Shown: piece by piece, positions 33,529 through 43,929 of the stretch
How the letters are laid out: the number at the start of each line of letters is the position of its first letter
How positions within the stretch are numbered: position 1 is the first letter of the stretch
Source of the DNA: Phlegmacium glaucopus
Taxonomy: Eukaryota > Basidiomycota > Agaricomycetes > Agaricales > Cortinariaceae
Length of the DNA: 64,000 nt
Direction: 5' to 3'
Assembly: GCA_015039465.1 (NCBI GenBank)
Contig: MU130240.1
Span: forward strand, 121,287-185,286
Program-made: the position numbers and the translations under genes
Notes under the pieces: model-generated
Seen by the model: only the letters and a program-made list of their open reading frames with translations
Databases searched by the model: none
What the model was told of the DNA's origin: nothing

Positions 33529-34896
33529 CTAATGAATATCTTCTCTATGTAAGTCCTCCTCCTCCACAGGCCTGTTACCGGGGGTCAGAACACAAATTAT
33601 GCCTACGCCGCCCGAAGCTCCTGCGAACTGCTTGGCTACGTCGGCTGACAGATAGATTTTTTGGAGGGGAGATCCAAGCTGTCTCCTAATGTGTGTCCAC
33701 CTGGCAATAACATCTGTCTGAGCCACGTCGACTTCAAGGAAAGCCAGTTTTGGACAGAGGATACATCTTGAGGGTTCCTGTGCTGGCTTCTTACCAATAT
33801 AAAGAAAGAATTCGAGAAATTGAGGTTTGACGTTTCCGATACGGAACAATGTAAGAAGAGGCATAGACTGTAACCAGCCGATAACGCTAATCGATGATCG
33901 AGGACCGGGGACAAAGCCAATGTTGTGTAGCCATAGGATTTTTATTTTGGGCATGTTTGACCTCAGGAGGTCATATAACATCGAGTAGTCTTCTCCAAAA
34001 AGGTTCCTCAGTCTAAGTTTCAGAACGTTCGGGGCGAATATCTGGGCACAAACATAAGTAGCGTACTGCTCACTGAAATTTGCTAAGCTGAGTAGTCTGA
34101 GTGAGGGAATAAGAACAGGCTTCAGCCCCGGGGTTGTTTTCTCTAACAATTCAGGACTAACTCCATCCAACCGTAATTTGTGTAAGGCCGGCGAGCCACC
34201 AAGCAACGCACGAAATTGGCTGAGAGTAGGAGACCTATCCAAAGGTAGTCTCCGTATGTCAAGAACGGTGATGTTGGTAAGGATAGGAGTCGTCCAATCG
34301 ATGTTTACGCCATTCAAGGTCAAACTTTTGAGGGAGGGCACAGTAGCGCCACCGAAGAGAGGTATTGGTTTGGGGTATTTGTAGCTGGTACCTATCTGTA
34401 CAGATGGCGATCCTGAGCTGTGCATCTCGAGTCGTTCCAATATCATAGGGCAGCCTTTCTTTTGCACGACACGGAAGGCATCAAGGACGACCAGAATAGG
34501 ATCCAACTCCTGAAAATTTATAGCGATCATACGGATGTTGGAGATTTTATTGAAAAGCCTTTCGAGCAGGTTTTGCAATGTCGAAACTGATATTGGTCTT
34601 TCCTTCGTATCGTTGATTAAAATGTCTAGGGGAGCATTGGAACTTCTTTTAAGCCAGGTGAGAGACCTTTCAAAGTTGGGAAGGTCGTCAACCCAGATGA
34701 AACTCCATAGCAGAGGATCCTTTAAGGCTATTTCTCGCCAATAAACACAAACCCCGGTCAACCACAGACGCCATTGGACAGCATGTTTTGTGCTCACTGC
34801 TGACCAAATGACATAGCGGAAGATGTTGGTCACAACCTCTGGTGGCAAACGATTGATCCTGAATATGAAGGGAGTTATTTTGCCTCTAGGAGCCAT
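33529..34896 (-). CDS. F-box/LRR-type protein, copy 1
   Basis: Single exon. FRINRLPPEVVTNIFRYVIW is the F-box-like helix near the N-terminus; the rest is a leucine-rich, irregular LRR-like solenoid (LRLDGVSPELL, LRLLSLANFS, ILWLHNIGF). F-box proteins recruit substrates to SCF ubiquitin ligases; agaricomycetes carry large, fast-evolving sets. The open frame extends upstream to 35025, but that part matches untranslated flank of copy 2 (about 55600-55710), so ATG 34896 (MAPRGKI) is preferred, giving 455 residues. The frame is intact beside a dead gene. Targets unknown. Confidence 0.8.
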   Translation of the reverse strand: MAPRGKITPFIFRINRLPPEVVTNIFRYVIWSAVSTKHAVQWRLWLTGVCVYWREIALKDPLLWSFIWVDDLPNFERSLTWLKRSSNAPLDILINDTKERPISVSTLQNLLERLFNKISNIRMIAINFQELDPILVVLDAFRVVQKKGCPMILERLEMHSSGSPSVQIGTSYKYPKPIPLFGGATVPSLKSLTLNGVNIDWTTPILTNITVLDIRRLPLDRSPTLSQFRALLGGSPALHKLRLDGVSPELLEKTTPGLKPVLIPSLRLLSLANFSEQYATYVCAQIFAPNVLKLRLRNLFGEDYSMLYDLLRSNMPKIKILWLHNIGFVPGPRSSISVIGWLQSMPLLTLFRIGNVKPQFLEFFLYIGKKPAQEPSRCILCPKLAFLEVDVAQTDVIARWTHIRRQLGSPLQKIYLSADVAKQFAGASGGVGIICVLTPGNRPVEEEDLHREDIH

Positions 34897-35399
34897 GAGA
34901 TTGTTCAAGCTGTAGTGACAATTATATACTGATGTGGAACGAGCAAGTGGCTTCTGAGGTAGGATGGGGATTGACTTGAGTGCGCACAGGGAGCATTCAA
35001 ATGACCTGAGTAGTGGTCTAACCAAGAAGGAACACGGATGTCTTTAGGGCTCTGTGAAGGCCCCGGGAAGCGCCTGATGGGTGGTGTCCACGAACTTGGC
35101 TATTTGAGGTTAGTTTTGGCGGGTCTCTTGTTCGAAAATTTGTCTATTTGGGGGCAGATTTTTGCTAAGTAATGATGACAGGGCCTCAGTACTCATTAGG
35201 TGATGCATGGTACTCATTAGGTGATGCATGAGGCCACAATATAAGGCGCAACGCTGACAGCTTGCTGTTGGATCCATCCAAGAGCAACCCAACGGGCCAA
35301 CGCGCAAACAATTACCTTTTTGGGCACGTGGCCACCTCTGTCCAAATTTGGCTATCCTAAGCCCAAGGGCGATATTTTGGCGATATTGGACAATTTCCT

Positions 35400-36066
35400 C
35401 AGTACATTTGGGAGTTGGAAACTCCGGCGTCAACTCCGGCGATCACAATTTCTGCCGTAGTCACGTAAAACGTCACAAGCCAGAGTTTACCTCAGATCTG
35501 TTTGGAACGCGAAGGCACTTTCTACTTAATCCTAAGCCAGGTATTTGAAATAAATAAAGAACTCTCTATTGTCCTTAAAGAAGTTGACTTCCAAGATTGA
35601 CATTGGGTTGTTCAATGAGAAAGGCATAAGAAACACATCACAGCCACAGTGATTTTAACTATTTAAATATTTATTGAGCAGTGGAAAATAATATTTGAAC
35701 ATGTATCGCGGCTGACACACTAACACAGTGACTTAGACTAACACTGCAGGTTGTGATGGAGATATTTATAGATAATGCAAGTTAATTTATTTATTTTGAG
35801 CGTTTGCTTGGATAAAAGGGCCTCAGGACATATAAATTATTGCTTCAATTATGGGCCATGTGTTTCTTGAAAAAATGCTCATACCAGTGTTGTGAAGGCG
35901 GGCAGGTCACAAGACTACGGCGGAAATTGCCGCCATAGTTTTGATGCTGTTGTGGCAGTGCCATCTGTACTCAGGAGTCAATGGATTATATTGATTAGAT
36001 ACCAAACAAGATAACTAGAGTCCAGTTACACTATCCCACCGTAGTTTCCAACTCACAAATGCCCTC
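35400..36066. mobile_element. hAT-like MITE (667 bp)
   Basis: Imperfect 24-bp terminal inverted repeats (CAGTACATTTGGGAGTTGG... versus GAGGGCATTTGTGAGTTGG..., 20 of 24 matching), flanked by an 8-bp direct repeat AATTTCCT (35392-35399 and 36067-36074). No coding capacity. The duplicate segment at about 56090 lacks the insertion. TSD length suggests hAT; a 9-bp reading (CAATTTCCT) is also possible. Confidence 0.75.
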
Positions 36067-37474
36067 AATTTCCTGGGCACCAATAATCAGGAGCTTCCTG
36101 AAGCGTTCAAATTATGGTGATAATCGAGGAATCCATGAAAGTGGTGCCGACTTTTCCTGACAATGGCAATTCCGAAAGACACACTTCCCTTTCAACAACA
36201 AAGTGGGTGCACTAATAATAATATGGGCACAAAGCAAGGGAAGAGGTATCACTGGCCCATTTAGATGACAGTAGACTTTCATGAGTGTTACACAAGGCTA
36301 TAGTCATCAGTAGTTTAGCAAATAGCTTTTTTCTGCTTGTACAAGGGAAAAAAGTGGCAAAAAGGGACAAAAGCGGCAGGTTCAAAAAGCCATGTGCCTA
36401 ATTCAAAAAAGCTGGCTACTTTTTATGTTGCTCAAGGGAAAGGAAAAGCAGAAAAGCTACAGAAAGTGACAGAAAGCTAGGAAAAGCGAAGTATGTATCT
36501 ATATAATTCTGCTGACTGTTAAGTTTAAAGCAAAGAAGTCATGTCGGAGCTACTCCGGAATGGACGGAACGGAACCGGAACAGTAAGCGGAAAGGACGTT
36601 GGCCTCAGCGTGTGTGCTGTGCCGCCCAGCTCCTAAGGTGTCCTGATTTCGGAACGGAAGAAGAAGTAATAAGACAGAAGACCTCAGTGACTTAGAGGAC
36701 GAACAAGAGGAGGAAACAAAGTTGATATTCGAACTGAGGGAAAACATACAAGTTTTGAGTACTTAAATAAATAAAGGAATAGCAACCGAAATATAAGAGA
36801 TAAATATAAGTGCTGCGTTCTGCTCCCGGAAAGGTTCTGCATTCTTGGGTGAATAATCCATGGCGGGGATGCTGACTGATGATGGGAAAGATGATGACAA
36901 AGAATAGTGGTAGTGGCGAAGAAGTGATAATGGATTTGGAGTATAGACGGAGGAACCGGAATGACACAGAGAAGTCTCGGAGTTGAACATAGGAAGAATA
37001 GTTCAGGATGTAAGGGAAGGCACTGTACGGAGTACGGACTACCAGAAACAGCTCCGACGGAGCCGGACCGGAGTAATGTATAACGGAATGTAACACTGAC
37101 AAGTATTATGAGTATTAAATGCAGGATCAAGCACAAGATTTGACTGGGCTACAAAAATTGAAGACACAAGCACAATCATTGTCCAAGATAGACAAATTGG
37201 CGTCAAGTGTATCATCATCGCTGTCCTCGGAATGTCCCAAACAGGCCGCCACCAATTCTTTCCAGCGAGTTTCTGGGACACCTTTCTTTCCTTTGAAACC
37301 GTCGTAGTATGTATCAACCTGTGATCCCCAAAATTCCTTTGAGAATTCCTTCACCTTAGTGGATGGCTTGGAAAGATGTTTGACAGCACACTCAAGCTGG
37401 AATACAAGCCTGTGAGAAACAGCCTATCATTACTTGGGCTGTACTTACTGCTCCCATGATCAACGCGACAAGAC

Positions 37475-38886
37475 TGTAAGAATGTAATCGTTCCGGAGTT
37501 CGAAACGGATGATTTTGAGAGGGTAAGCCGGAAAGTCGGTTTCCGATGTGCAAGCGCTTAAGTCACGAGACACGCAATTTCACTAACAATCACGAAGTCG
37601 TATAAGTGGTGTGTTTGTTATTTAGACGAGTAAATGCAGTAAAGAGATTATCAAAATCTCCTTTTGAGAATGAGTTATGAGTCTGAAGCTGGCTAGTAGG
37701 TGGGGACTTTTTCCACTGTCTTCTACAGTTATTATGTGCTACCTTTTATATGTGGAAAGAAAAGAAAATTTAAAATGAAATCTTCTTAGCGTATTGATCT
37801 TAAGAAAATTTATGTTGCTTTAATTAATTTTTAGAGCGTCCTAGCTCCCTTTTAGATATCTTCATTTTCATTTTCTCTTGCGCGAACCCGGTGATGTACC
37901 TGCGGTGGGATCAGACCGCAAGTAGTAACGTAGTTCGGAGGGATTAATGTAGGTTTCCTCGATAGAATTTAAAGGGAAGTTCACGGTATCGAAATACGCT
38001 AGACGAGTAGACCGCGAAGATAGCGAAGTCCGCGAATGATAACGCAGTACGCGAAGTAACTTAAAGGATGAGACTATTGACTTAGAACGTTGCTGCAAAG
38101 TTTATGGGATCAAAACTCTGGCCGTCTCTTGTTCACCTGGCCTCCTACTTGCTACAGGTACTTAATACAAGAGTAACAAGCTAGCCAGGTGCGGATATGC
38201 GAAACAGTAATGTAAAAATTGAGCTAGTGCGAAGTCACATGGGCCCAGTAGTTTGGTAACAAAGAAATAGGAGATAGAATAATAATAGAAGTGATGAGTA
38301 AAGAGGTCAGTTGAATGACCTCCTGTTTCGAAGGAGATGATACAATAATAATATATATGGAAAGTTAAAAGAAAGTAAGTTGAAAAGAACACGGACCATG
38401 ATCAAACCAGTGAAAGGGATGTGTATGCGAGCCGTGAAAGACCGCGAGATCAAAGGGAAGCTGTGGAAAGGTGTGGTTGCGAAGGAAAGAAATGGCTAAG
38501 TCCAGTATTGATAGAGAGAGTTGAAGGTATGTCTAAGTATGAAGCGCGAAGAGGAATGAGGGTGTGTTGGATAGTTAGAAAGGTCGTAGGAGTGATGTGC
38601 GAAGGTTATGCGAGGCCTATATCATGTTGTGTGATGTGCGAAGGATGTGCGACAACCGCGAATGAGAGTGCGAGTGAAGTTGGTACCCGCGAGGCATCCG
38701 CGTATACTGCAAAGTTGTTAAATCGCAAAAATAACCAGTTTACGAACCTAGAGGCTATATGGATCCTATCACCGGTCCTGCCCGTGCTTGTGCGTTACTT
38801 TTCCAAAACGGAAAGTCACGCGTGACTTGTTTCTAGAACAGGCAATGCTTGCGAAATACGCGTTCGAACGATTACCGTTCCTTACA
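37475..38886 (-). repeat. Ty3 3' LTR (left), split by an 880-bp insertion
   Basis: Removing 37892-38771 and one CCGG copy leaves 528 bp, the same length as the right LTR, and the two appear identical by eye. Confidence 0.85.
37892..38771. mobile_element. 880-bp TG...CA insertion, probable solo LTR
   Basis: Begins TGATGTACC and ends CCTATCA, flanked by CCGG (37888-37891, 38772-38775). It has no transposase or retrotransposon proteins and many CGCGAA/GCGAA repeats. Solo LTR of an unrelated element is the best reading. Confidence 0.65.
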
Positions 38887-39500
38887 CCTCCAGGGGACTA
38901 CAAATGTTGACTCCCTAGTCAACCAACTCTTCAGGAGCCTTTCTTTCAATTTCGGCCATTTGATGATTTTCGTTATGCCGCCGTAAATTCCGGGAAGTAC
39001 TGTACTGTTTCTTAAGACCCTTGGTACGTGCTCGATTGTTGGAATGACTGCCGGTTCGAAATATGTATCTGACAATTTTTCCTTTTCAGTCTCGCTCCAT
39101 GCGAATGTCGTCTCGTGAATTTTGATTAGGTGGTAGGCCAATTTTTCTTCTTCGGACTTTAAGAACTGATTTTTGTTGACTGGTATCTGTTCTTTTTGTT
39201 CTAGGGTGCGTCGAATTCCTGGCAAGATTTCCGGGGGTGATATCGGCAATATAGGCAGCTCGGATAATGGTTTACTAGGTGTGTTTCGTATGATTCTATC
39301 TTTCTCTGGTAGCGTCATTGCTACTGGCTTGACTCTGTCTGCTATCTTTTTGTAGACAAATAACTCTCGGCTTTCTTCTTGGCTTGGCTTGGCTGGCTCG
39401 TCGGTCTTGTTTCTGTGGTAGGTCGAAATGTTTTTACTTGTTTTATATGTCTGACTCGGTGTATCAGGGCTATCTCCTCTATTTCCGGATGAATCATCGA
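38887..39500 (-). pseudogene. Ty3 pol fragment upstream of reverse transcriptase
   Basis: The frame around 39318-38872 includes MTLPEKDRIIRN, KLAYHLIKIHETTFAW and PAVIPTIEHVPRVLRNS, the segment that precedes the RT fingers in fungal Ty3 elements. It then runs directly into 3' terminal sequence, which marks the internal deletion. Confidence 0.7.
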
Positions 39501-39503
39501 TGC

Positions 39504-40910
39504 CTAAAAACCCTGCGTTACGTTGGTGCGTTTTCGATTTCGGGGTCGAGTGGGGATGGTTATTAATTCCTGAGTATTAGGGTCCAATACCGTGAGCCGA
39601 GAATCGCCATTCGAGTAATGCTGGTGCGACGCTTGCGTGAGAGTGAAGAATGGTCGGCCTAGGAGTACTTCGTAGGGCGCGTCTTTGACGACTTGGGCCT
39701 GGACATAGAAATCGTACCCGCCAATCGTTAATTTGAGGTTCTTAATTAATCCCATCGTTTTATCTTTAGTCAAATTAGCTGACTCCATGATGATGGTCTC
39801 ATCTGCTCGTAACGGAAGGCCGGACCTTTGCCAAATGTCCTCTCGAATACTTAATATCTGCGAACCATCATCGATCGTCGCTTCCACTTCGCATCCCTCT
39901 ATTATGACATCAACCGCTCGTAATTCTTCAATTTCTTTTGCTACGATCAGGTTTTCCACTGCCAGACTAGCTAGCAGCATTTGATGTACATCTTCTCGGT
40001 CTGATGTCTCGACGAATGCTGCTGTGCCAACTCGCTTAGCTGTCAACTGCTCCTTGATGTGACGTCTGACATCGGGCGATACGGATAACAATTCTCGCGT
40101 AGTGATAGTGATAGGTACGTCTAGGGCTTGCTTTGCCACCTTTTCGACTAGCGAAGGTTCCTCGATCGGCATGCTGTAACGAAACTGGGGCTCCGGTGCT
40201 GAGCTCGTGTCGTTTGCTTTCTTTGGCGGTCCTTGCTGTGTTTGTGGTTTAGCTGTGCTGCCGTATTTCTTTTGGCGAGCATTGTCGATTTTCTTTTGTG
40301 TGGGGTTTTCGGCTCTCAGCTGGCTTTGTACCTCGGCTCTGAATGAGGGGTCCATCCCCTGCACAAAATACCCGCTGATCTCTCTGTCCGTCAACCGTGA
40401 TTTACTTTTAAGGAATGTGGCGATCGTTAGGAACGAGCGTCTATATGCTCCTAGTTCTTCGGCGTTCCGGATATTTCTTAAAGCTTGATCTTCGACTAGG
40501 GCTGTGAGGTTGGCTACCGAGTATTTTCGTTCGCCCGTAGATCCAGGGTACAAATCAAATAATTCCATTTTGAAATCAACCCATTTTGACGTTGCTACAG
40601 CGTCTTGCATCTGCCATAACTCTCTATCTTCGTTTGGCGCATATCTGATGGTCCATTCGATGGTTTGCCTTTCGTCTAGCCCGCATGCAGTGGCCAACTG
40701 TTCGACTTCATCTAGAAATATCGATAGCGATGCCGGCCTGCCATCAAATTTTGGCGCCGCGTGATGATTCCGGCCTGGCATAATTGATGTGGCTATTTCT
40801 GGCATTGTGTGGTGTATTCGCTCGGCTGGTAAGCTAGTTGTCCTGATGGATTCTGATCGGCGTGTTTCGGCTGATGTCCAAACAGCAGGGACTAGGCGAA
40901 GGCTTGGCAA
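39504..40910 (-). CDS. Ty3 Gag-protease polyprotein
   Basis: 468-residue open frame. The first half is a retrotransposon Gag capsid (FDGRPASLSIFLDEVEQLA, WVDFKMELFDLYPGST, GYFVQGMDPSFRAEVQ). The second half is a retropepsin-like protease with ATIDDGSQILSI in place of the DTGA/S catalytic loop and LLGRPFF near its end. The Gag would assemble particles and the protease mature them. The frame is intact although the pol region is deleted; a true start may be internal (MPEIATSIM, MPGRN). No CCHC zinc knuckle was seen. Confidence 0.8.
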   Translation of the reverse strand: MPSLRLVPAVWTSAETRRSESIRTTSLPAERIHHTMPEIATSIMPGRNHHAAPKFDGRPASLSIFLDEVEQLATACGLDERQTIEWTIRYAPNEDRELWQMQDAVATSKWVDFKMELFDLYPGSTGERKYSVANLTALVEDQALRNIRNAEELGAYRRSFLTIATFLKSKSRLTDREISGYFVQGMDPSFRAEVQSQLRAENPTQKKIDNARQKKYGSTAKPQTQQGPPKKANDTSSAPEPQFRYSMPIEEPSLVEKVAKQALDVPITITTRELLSVSPDVRRHIKEQLTAKRVGTAAFVETSDREDVHQMLLASLAVENLIVAKEIEELRAVDVIIEGCEVEATIDDGSQILSIREDIWQRSGLPLRADETIIMESANLTKDKTMGLIKNLKLTIGGYDFYVQAQVVKDAPYEVLLGRPFFTLTQASHQHYSNGDSRLTVLDPNTQELITIPTRPRNRKRTNVTQGF

Positions 40911-41164
40911 CGGGTTTTTTGTTTGGTTAGGGGTTGTTTCTTCTGATGATGATGATTCTTCCGTTGCTGTAGGACTATTCGGCGGTTCTGGGTATGCCGA
41001 ATCTGGGTATGGCAGACTTCCAAAGGGCTGATATTCGTTGTTCGTGTTTGTCTACTTTTGTATTGTTGGCTTTCCGAAGGTATCCGGCCTTCGAAATTGC
41101 CTTTAGAGAATATTGGTTTGATTTATTTTATAAGCTTGCACCTCCCTCGCGGTGGGCTCCAAGT

Positions 41165-41692
41165 TGTAAGAATGTAATCGTTCCGGAGTTCGAAACGGAT
41201 GATTTTGAGAGGGTAAGCCGGAAAGTCGGTTTCCGATGTGCAAGCGCTTAAGTCACGAGACACGCAATTTCACTAACAATCACGAAGTCGTATAAGTGGT
41301 GTGTTTGTTATTTAGACGAGTAAATGCAGTAAAGAGATTATCAAAATCTCCTTTTGAGAATGAGTTATGAGTCTGAAGCTGGCTAGTAGGTGGGGACTTT
41401 TTCCACTGTCTTCTACAGTTATTATGTGCTACCTTTTATATGTGGAAAGAAAAGAAAATTTAAAATGAAATCTTCTTAGCGTATTGATCTTAAGAAAATT
41501 TATGTTGCTTTAATTAATTTTTAGAGCGTCCTAGCTCCCTTTTAGATATCTTCATTTTCATTTTCTCTTGCGCGAACCCGGTCCTGCCCGTGCTTGTGCG
41601 TTACTTTTCCAAAACGGAAAGTCACGCGTGACTTGTTTCTAGAACAGGCAATGCTTGCGAAATACGCGTTCGAACGATTACCGTTCCTTACA
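41165..41692 (-). repeat. Ty3 5' LTR (right), intact
   Basis: 528 bp, TGTAAGAATG...CGTTCCTTACA; appears identical to the left LTR. Confidence 0.85.
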
Positions 41693-43929
41693 AGACCTTT
41701 TGGATATCCATTGTCCAAGACTGAGCCAGCCCTGAGGCTAAGAAGAGGGGTAGCAAGGTTGATGATGAAAGGGCTGAGCAAGCGACCTCCAGGAAACTGT
41801 ATCTATCAGCAGCTATACTTCTTTGGGGCGGAAATATTAGCTTACTTCATATGCCAGATCTTTCTGGTCAATTGGCGAACCCATTGGCGATGGCTCCTTG
41901 AAAAAAAGTGGACCATCTGTGACACGTAGAGCCCACCAAAGCCAGTCCTTGGCTGCTTGCTCATCTTTGAAAGTGTTGAGCTGCTTTTTCACAAGGTTGA
42001 TGGCATTGGAACCGATATTGGACCATTTCTCGTTGACACGATTATACGCCTAGACAGAAAAGAGAATCAAAATTGTGATGATAGAACAGAAAAAATGGCT
42101 CACCAATAAATAGATAGCATCTGACGAGGTAATTGTATACTCAACATTGGGGTAAACCTCTTCGATGATGACCTGCAGCAAGGCAACAAATTGATCACTT
42201 CCATGACAGAAGGCATCAAATGGCTTATCAGAGCTGAAGAATTTGTCATAAAGCGTTGGAAGGAAGCTGCCCCGCCACTCTGCTTCTGCAAATTCTGGGA
42301 GATGAGACATTTGGACATTATTCCCATTCAAGCATTGAGGCTTTGACTTCACGGCGACTGCGGTCTTGACTACAGAGCCTTTCTTGGACATTTGTGCTTT
42401 GACTGGCATGGAATCTTCCTTATGCTTCTCTGTCTTGACGCGAACCAAGGGTGGGATCTCCACTGCAACCATTTTTGCAGCTGCACGAGGAGCATACTCC
42501 TCCTCCTCAATAGACACAAGCTTGATTGACTCCATATCAGAAATTTTATAAATTTGTAGAGAAGGTACTTGCCTCATTTTGGCATGAGAGGTCTCGTTTG
42601 GCTTGCTGAGCACCCTTCGTCAGCTCTTCTTTGGTGAGTGTGTGAGGTCCAGGCTTTGATGAGGGAGGGAATGGATTGACACCTTCTGCATAAGAATCCT
42701 CGAGTCCACCGGCCAAAATCTGGACATGCATTTGCTTTTTGGCAGGTTCCTTGATCAAATCGGCCTCCAAGTTCCAATCTGGGAGGAGCCCGGATGTGAA
42801 AGTGACCTTTTGGGATGTCCTGTTATCTTATCAATCAGCATCATTTGTAAACACCAGGCTGTGACTCACTTCTTCCCACCTTTCCCTTTCTTCTTACCAC
42901 CGTCTACTTGCGCTTTGAGGGCTTTGATTTGCTGTTGAAGCGCTTTGTTGGTCTCCTGTTAGGCAAGGTGAGTACTTTGGTAGCCTGAATTCAACTTGGA
43001 AATCTGACCTTCAGTGTCAGTGCATCTTCAGCCCCACCATCCGATTCAGATTTGGAATCCTCGATGGCTGCGTACCCTATGAACTCCTCACCACTTTCAT
43101 CCTCAATCTCGGCAAAGGTCCTGATGGTTCAGATGGCAGTTTCAGCCCTATCAATGTCCTCGTCGATGTCCATCTTTGCCATTATGCGATGATTCTCTTT
43201 GGTAAGTTCTTCTTGTCGTTTCTTTTCCGCTTCTGCCTTAGCCTTATCAGTGGCTATCTCTTCCCTAGTTCGTCATTTCCGTTTCTGAGGCCCCACAGGC
43301 TTTATGATGTGAGCTCGATCTGAGTGTTGTACTTGAGCCTCAGGTTCGGGTTGCTTTGGCTCCTTCCTTGTCCTTGTCGTCCTGGTGGCAACCACTTGGT
43401 CAGGTTCACTGGTTGGTGGGTTGTTGGCTTTGACCTGCTGTTTAGACTTGCTGACAGCTGTCTTAGCTTTCTTGCCTGGTGGAGGCTGTGCCACCTCTAC
43501 AACATTGAGGGTATTCACCTCAAGAGACCGCTTGCCCTTTGTGGCACCAGCTTTCTGCATTGTGAGGGGAATGTCATGGGTACGAGCCATTTTTGTGGTT
43601 CAGGTTTGGATAGGATTGAAAATGGGGTTGACCTCAAAGTAAGCGCGGCTTAACTCTAAGATGTGGGTTGAGAAGCTAATTTGGATATTAGTTTTGAGAT
43701 GAAGTTGGAAGGCTTGTTGTGTTAGGGTGGAGACGTGTCAGTCTCTGTTCATTTGGTTGGGTAAGATGTGTTAGCTTGGGGCTGACACATTTTATTTGGT
43801 CAGGCATGGATCTTGGTCAAAATCCCCAAAGTTGTGTGTTTTCCCCGTTTGTTTGTAACCTTTAGACATATTGATATTTACCAAGTCAGACTCCCCACAA
43901 TACATCTCCCTTCTTGACCAATTTCTCCC

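Larger units (their letters stand above)
32525..36298. repeat. Segmental duplication, copy 1
   Basis: Homologous to about 52575-56340: WD-protein relic, F-box gene, and 1.2 kb of its upstream flank. Homology resumes beyond the Plavaka element at about 47595-47650. Copy-specific differences include the MITE (35400-36066), the Plavaka element and a 21-bp tandem duplication at 35190-35231. Confidence 0.8.
37475..41692 (-). mobile_element. Internally deleted Ty3/gypsy retrotransposon
   Basis: Two 528-bp LTRs (TGTAAG...CTTACA) bound a 2278-bp interior, with a 4-bp target duplication AGAC (37471-37474, 41693-41696). Orientation is minus: next to the right LTR a tRNA-primer-like TGGAGCCCACCGCGAGGG lies at about 41161-41144, and a purine-rich CTGGAGG abuts the left LTR. 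The interior keeps gag-protease and a fragment preceding reverse transcriptase; reverse transcriptase, RNase H and integrase are gone, so the copy is non-autonomous. Confidence 0.85.
37127..43590 (-). pseudogene. Plavaka-associated second gene, split by a Ty3 insertion
   Basis: N-terminal basic/Ser-rich exon starts at 43590 (MARTHDIPL, then KKAKTAVSKSKQQ); further exons include LPEFAEAEWRGSFLPTLYDK, FVALLQVIIEEVYPNVEYTI and AYNRVNEKWSNIGSNAI. Coding is cut at 41696/37471 by the Ty3 element (AGAC duplicated), and resumes as an exon with ECAVKHLSKPS and FSKEFWGSQVDTYYDG, ending at 37127. I know this as a gene commonly found opposite Plavaka transposases; its function is unknown. The insertion must disrupt it. 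36320-37126 is subterminal CGGA-rich DNA without a gene. Confidence 0.65.

Noticed and set aside
34897..35025. Upstream N-terminal extension of the F-box protein copy 1
   Set aside because: The matching DNA in copy 2 lies about 0.5 kb upstream and is not coding there; the internal ATG aligns in both copies.
36684..37136. Overlapping hydrophobic reverse frames left of the Ty3 element
   Set aside because: They overlap each other and the Plavaka subterminal DNA, with no recognisable domain; treated as chance.
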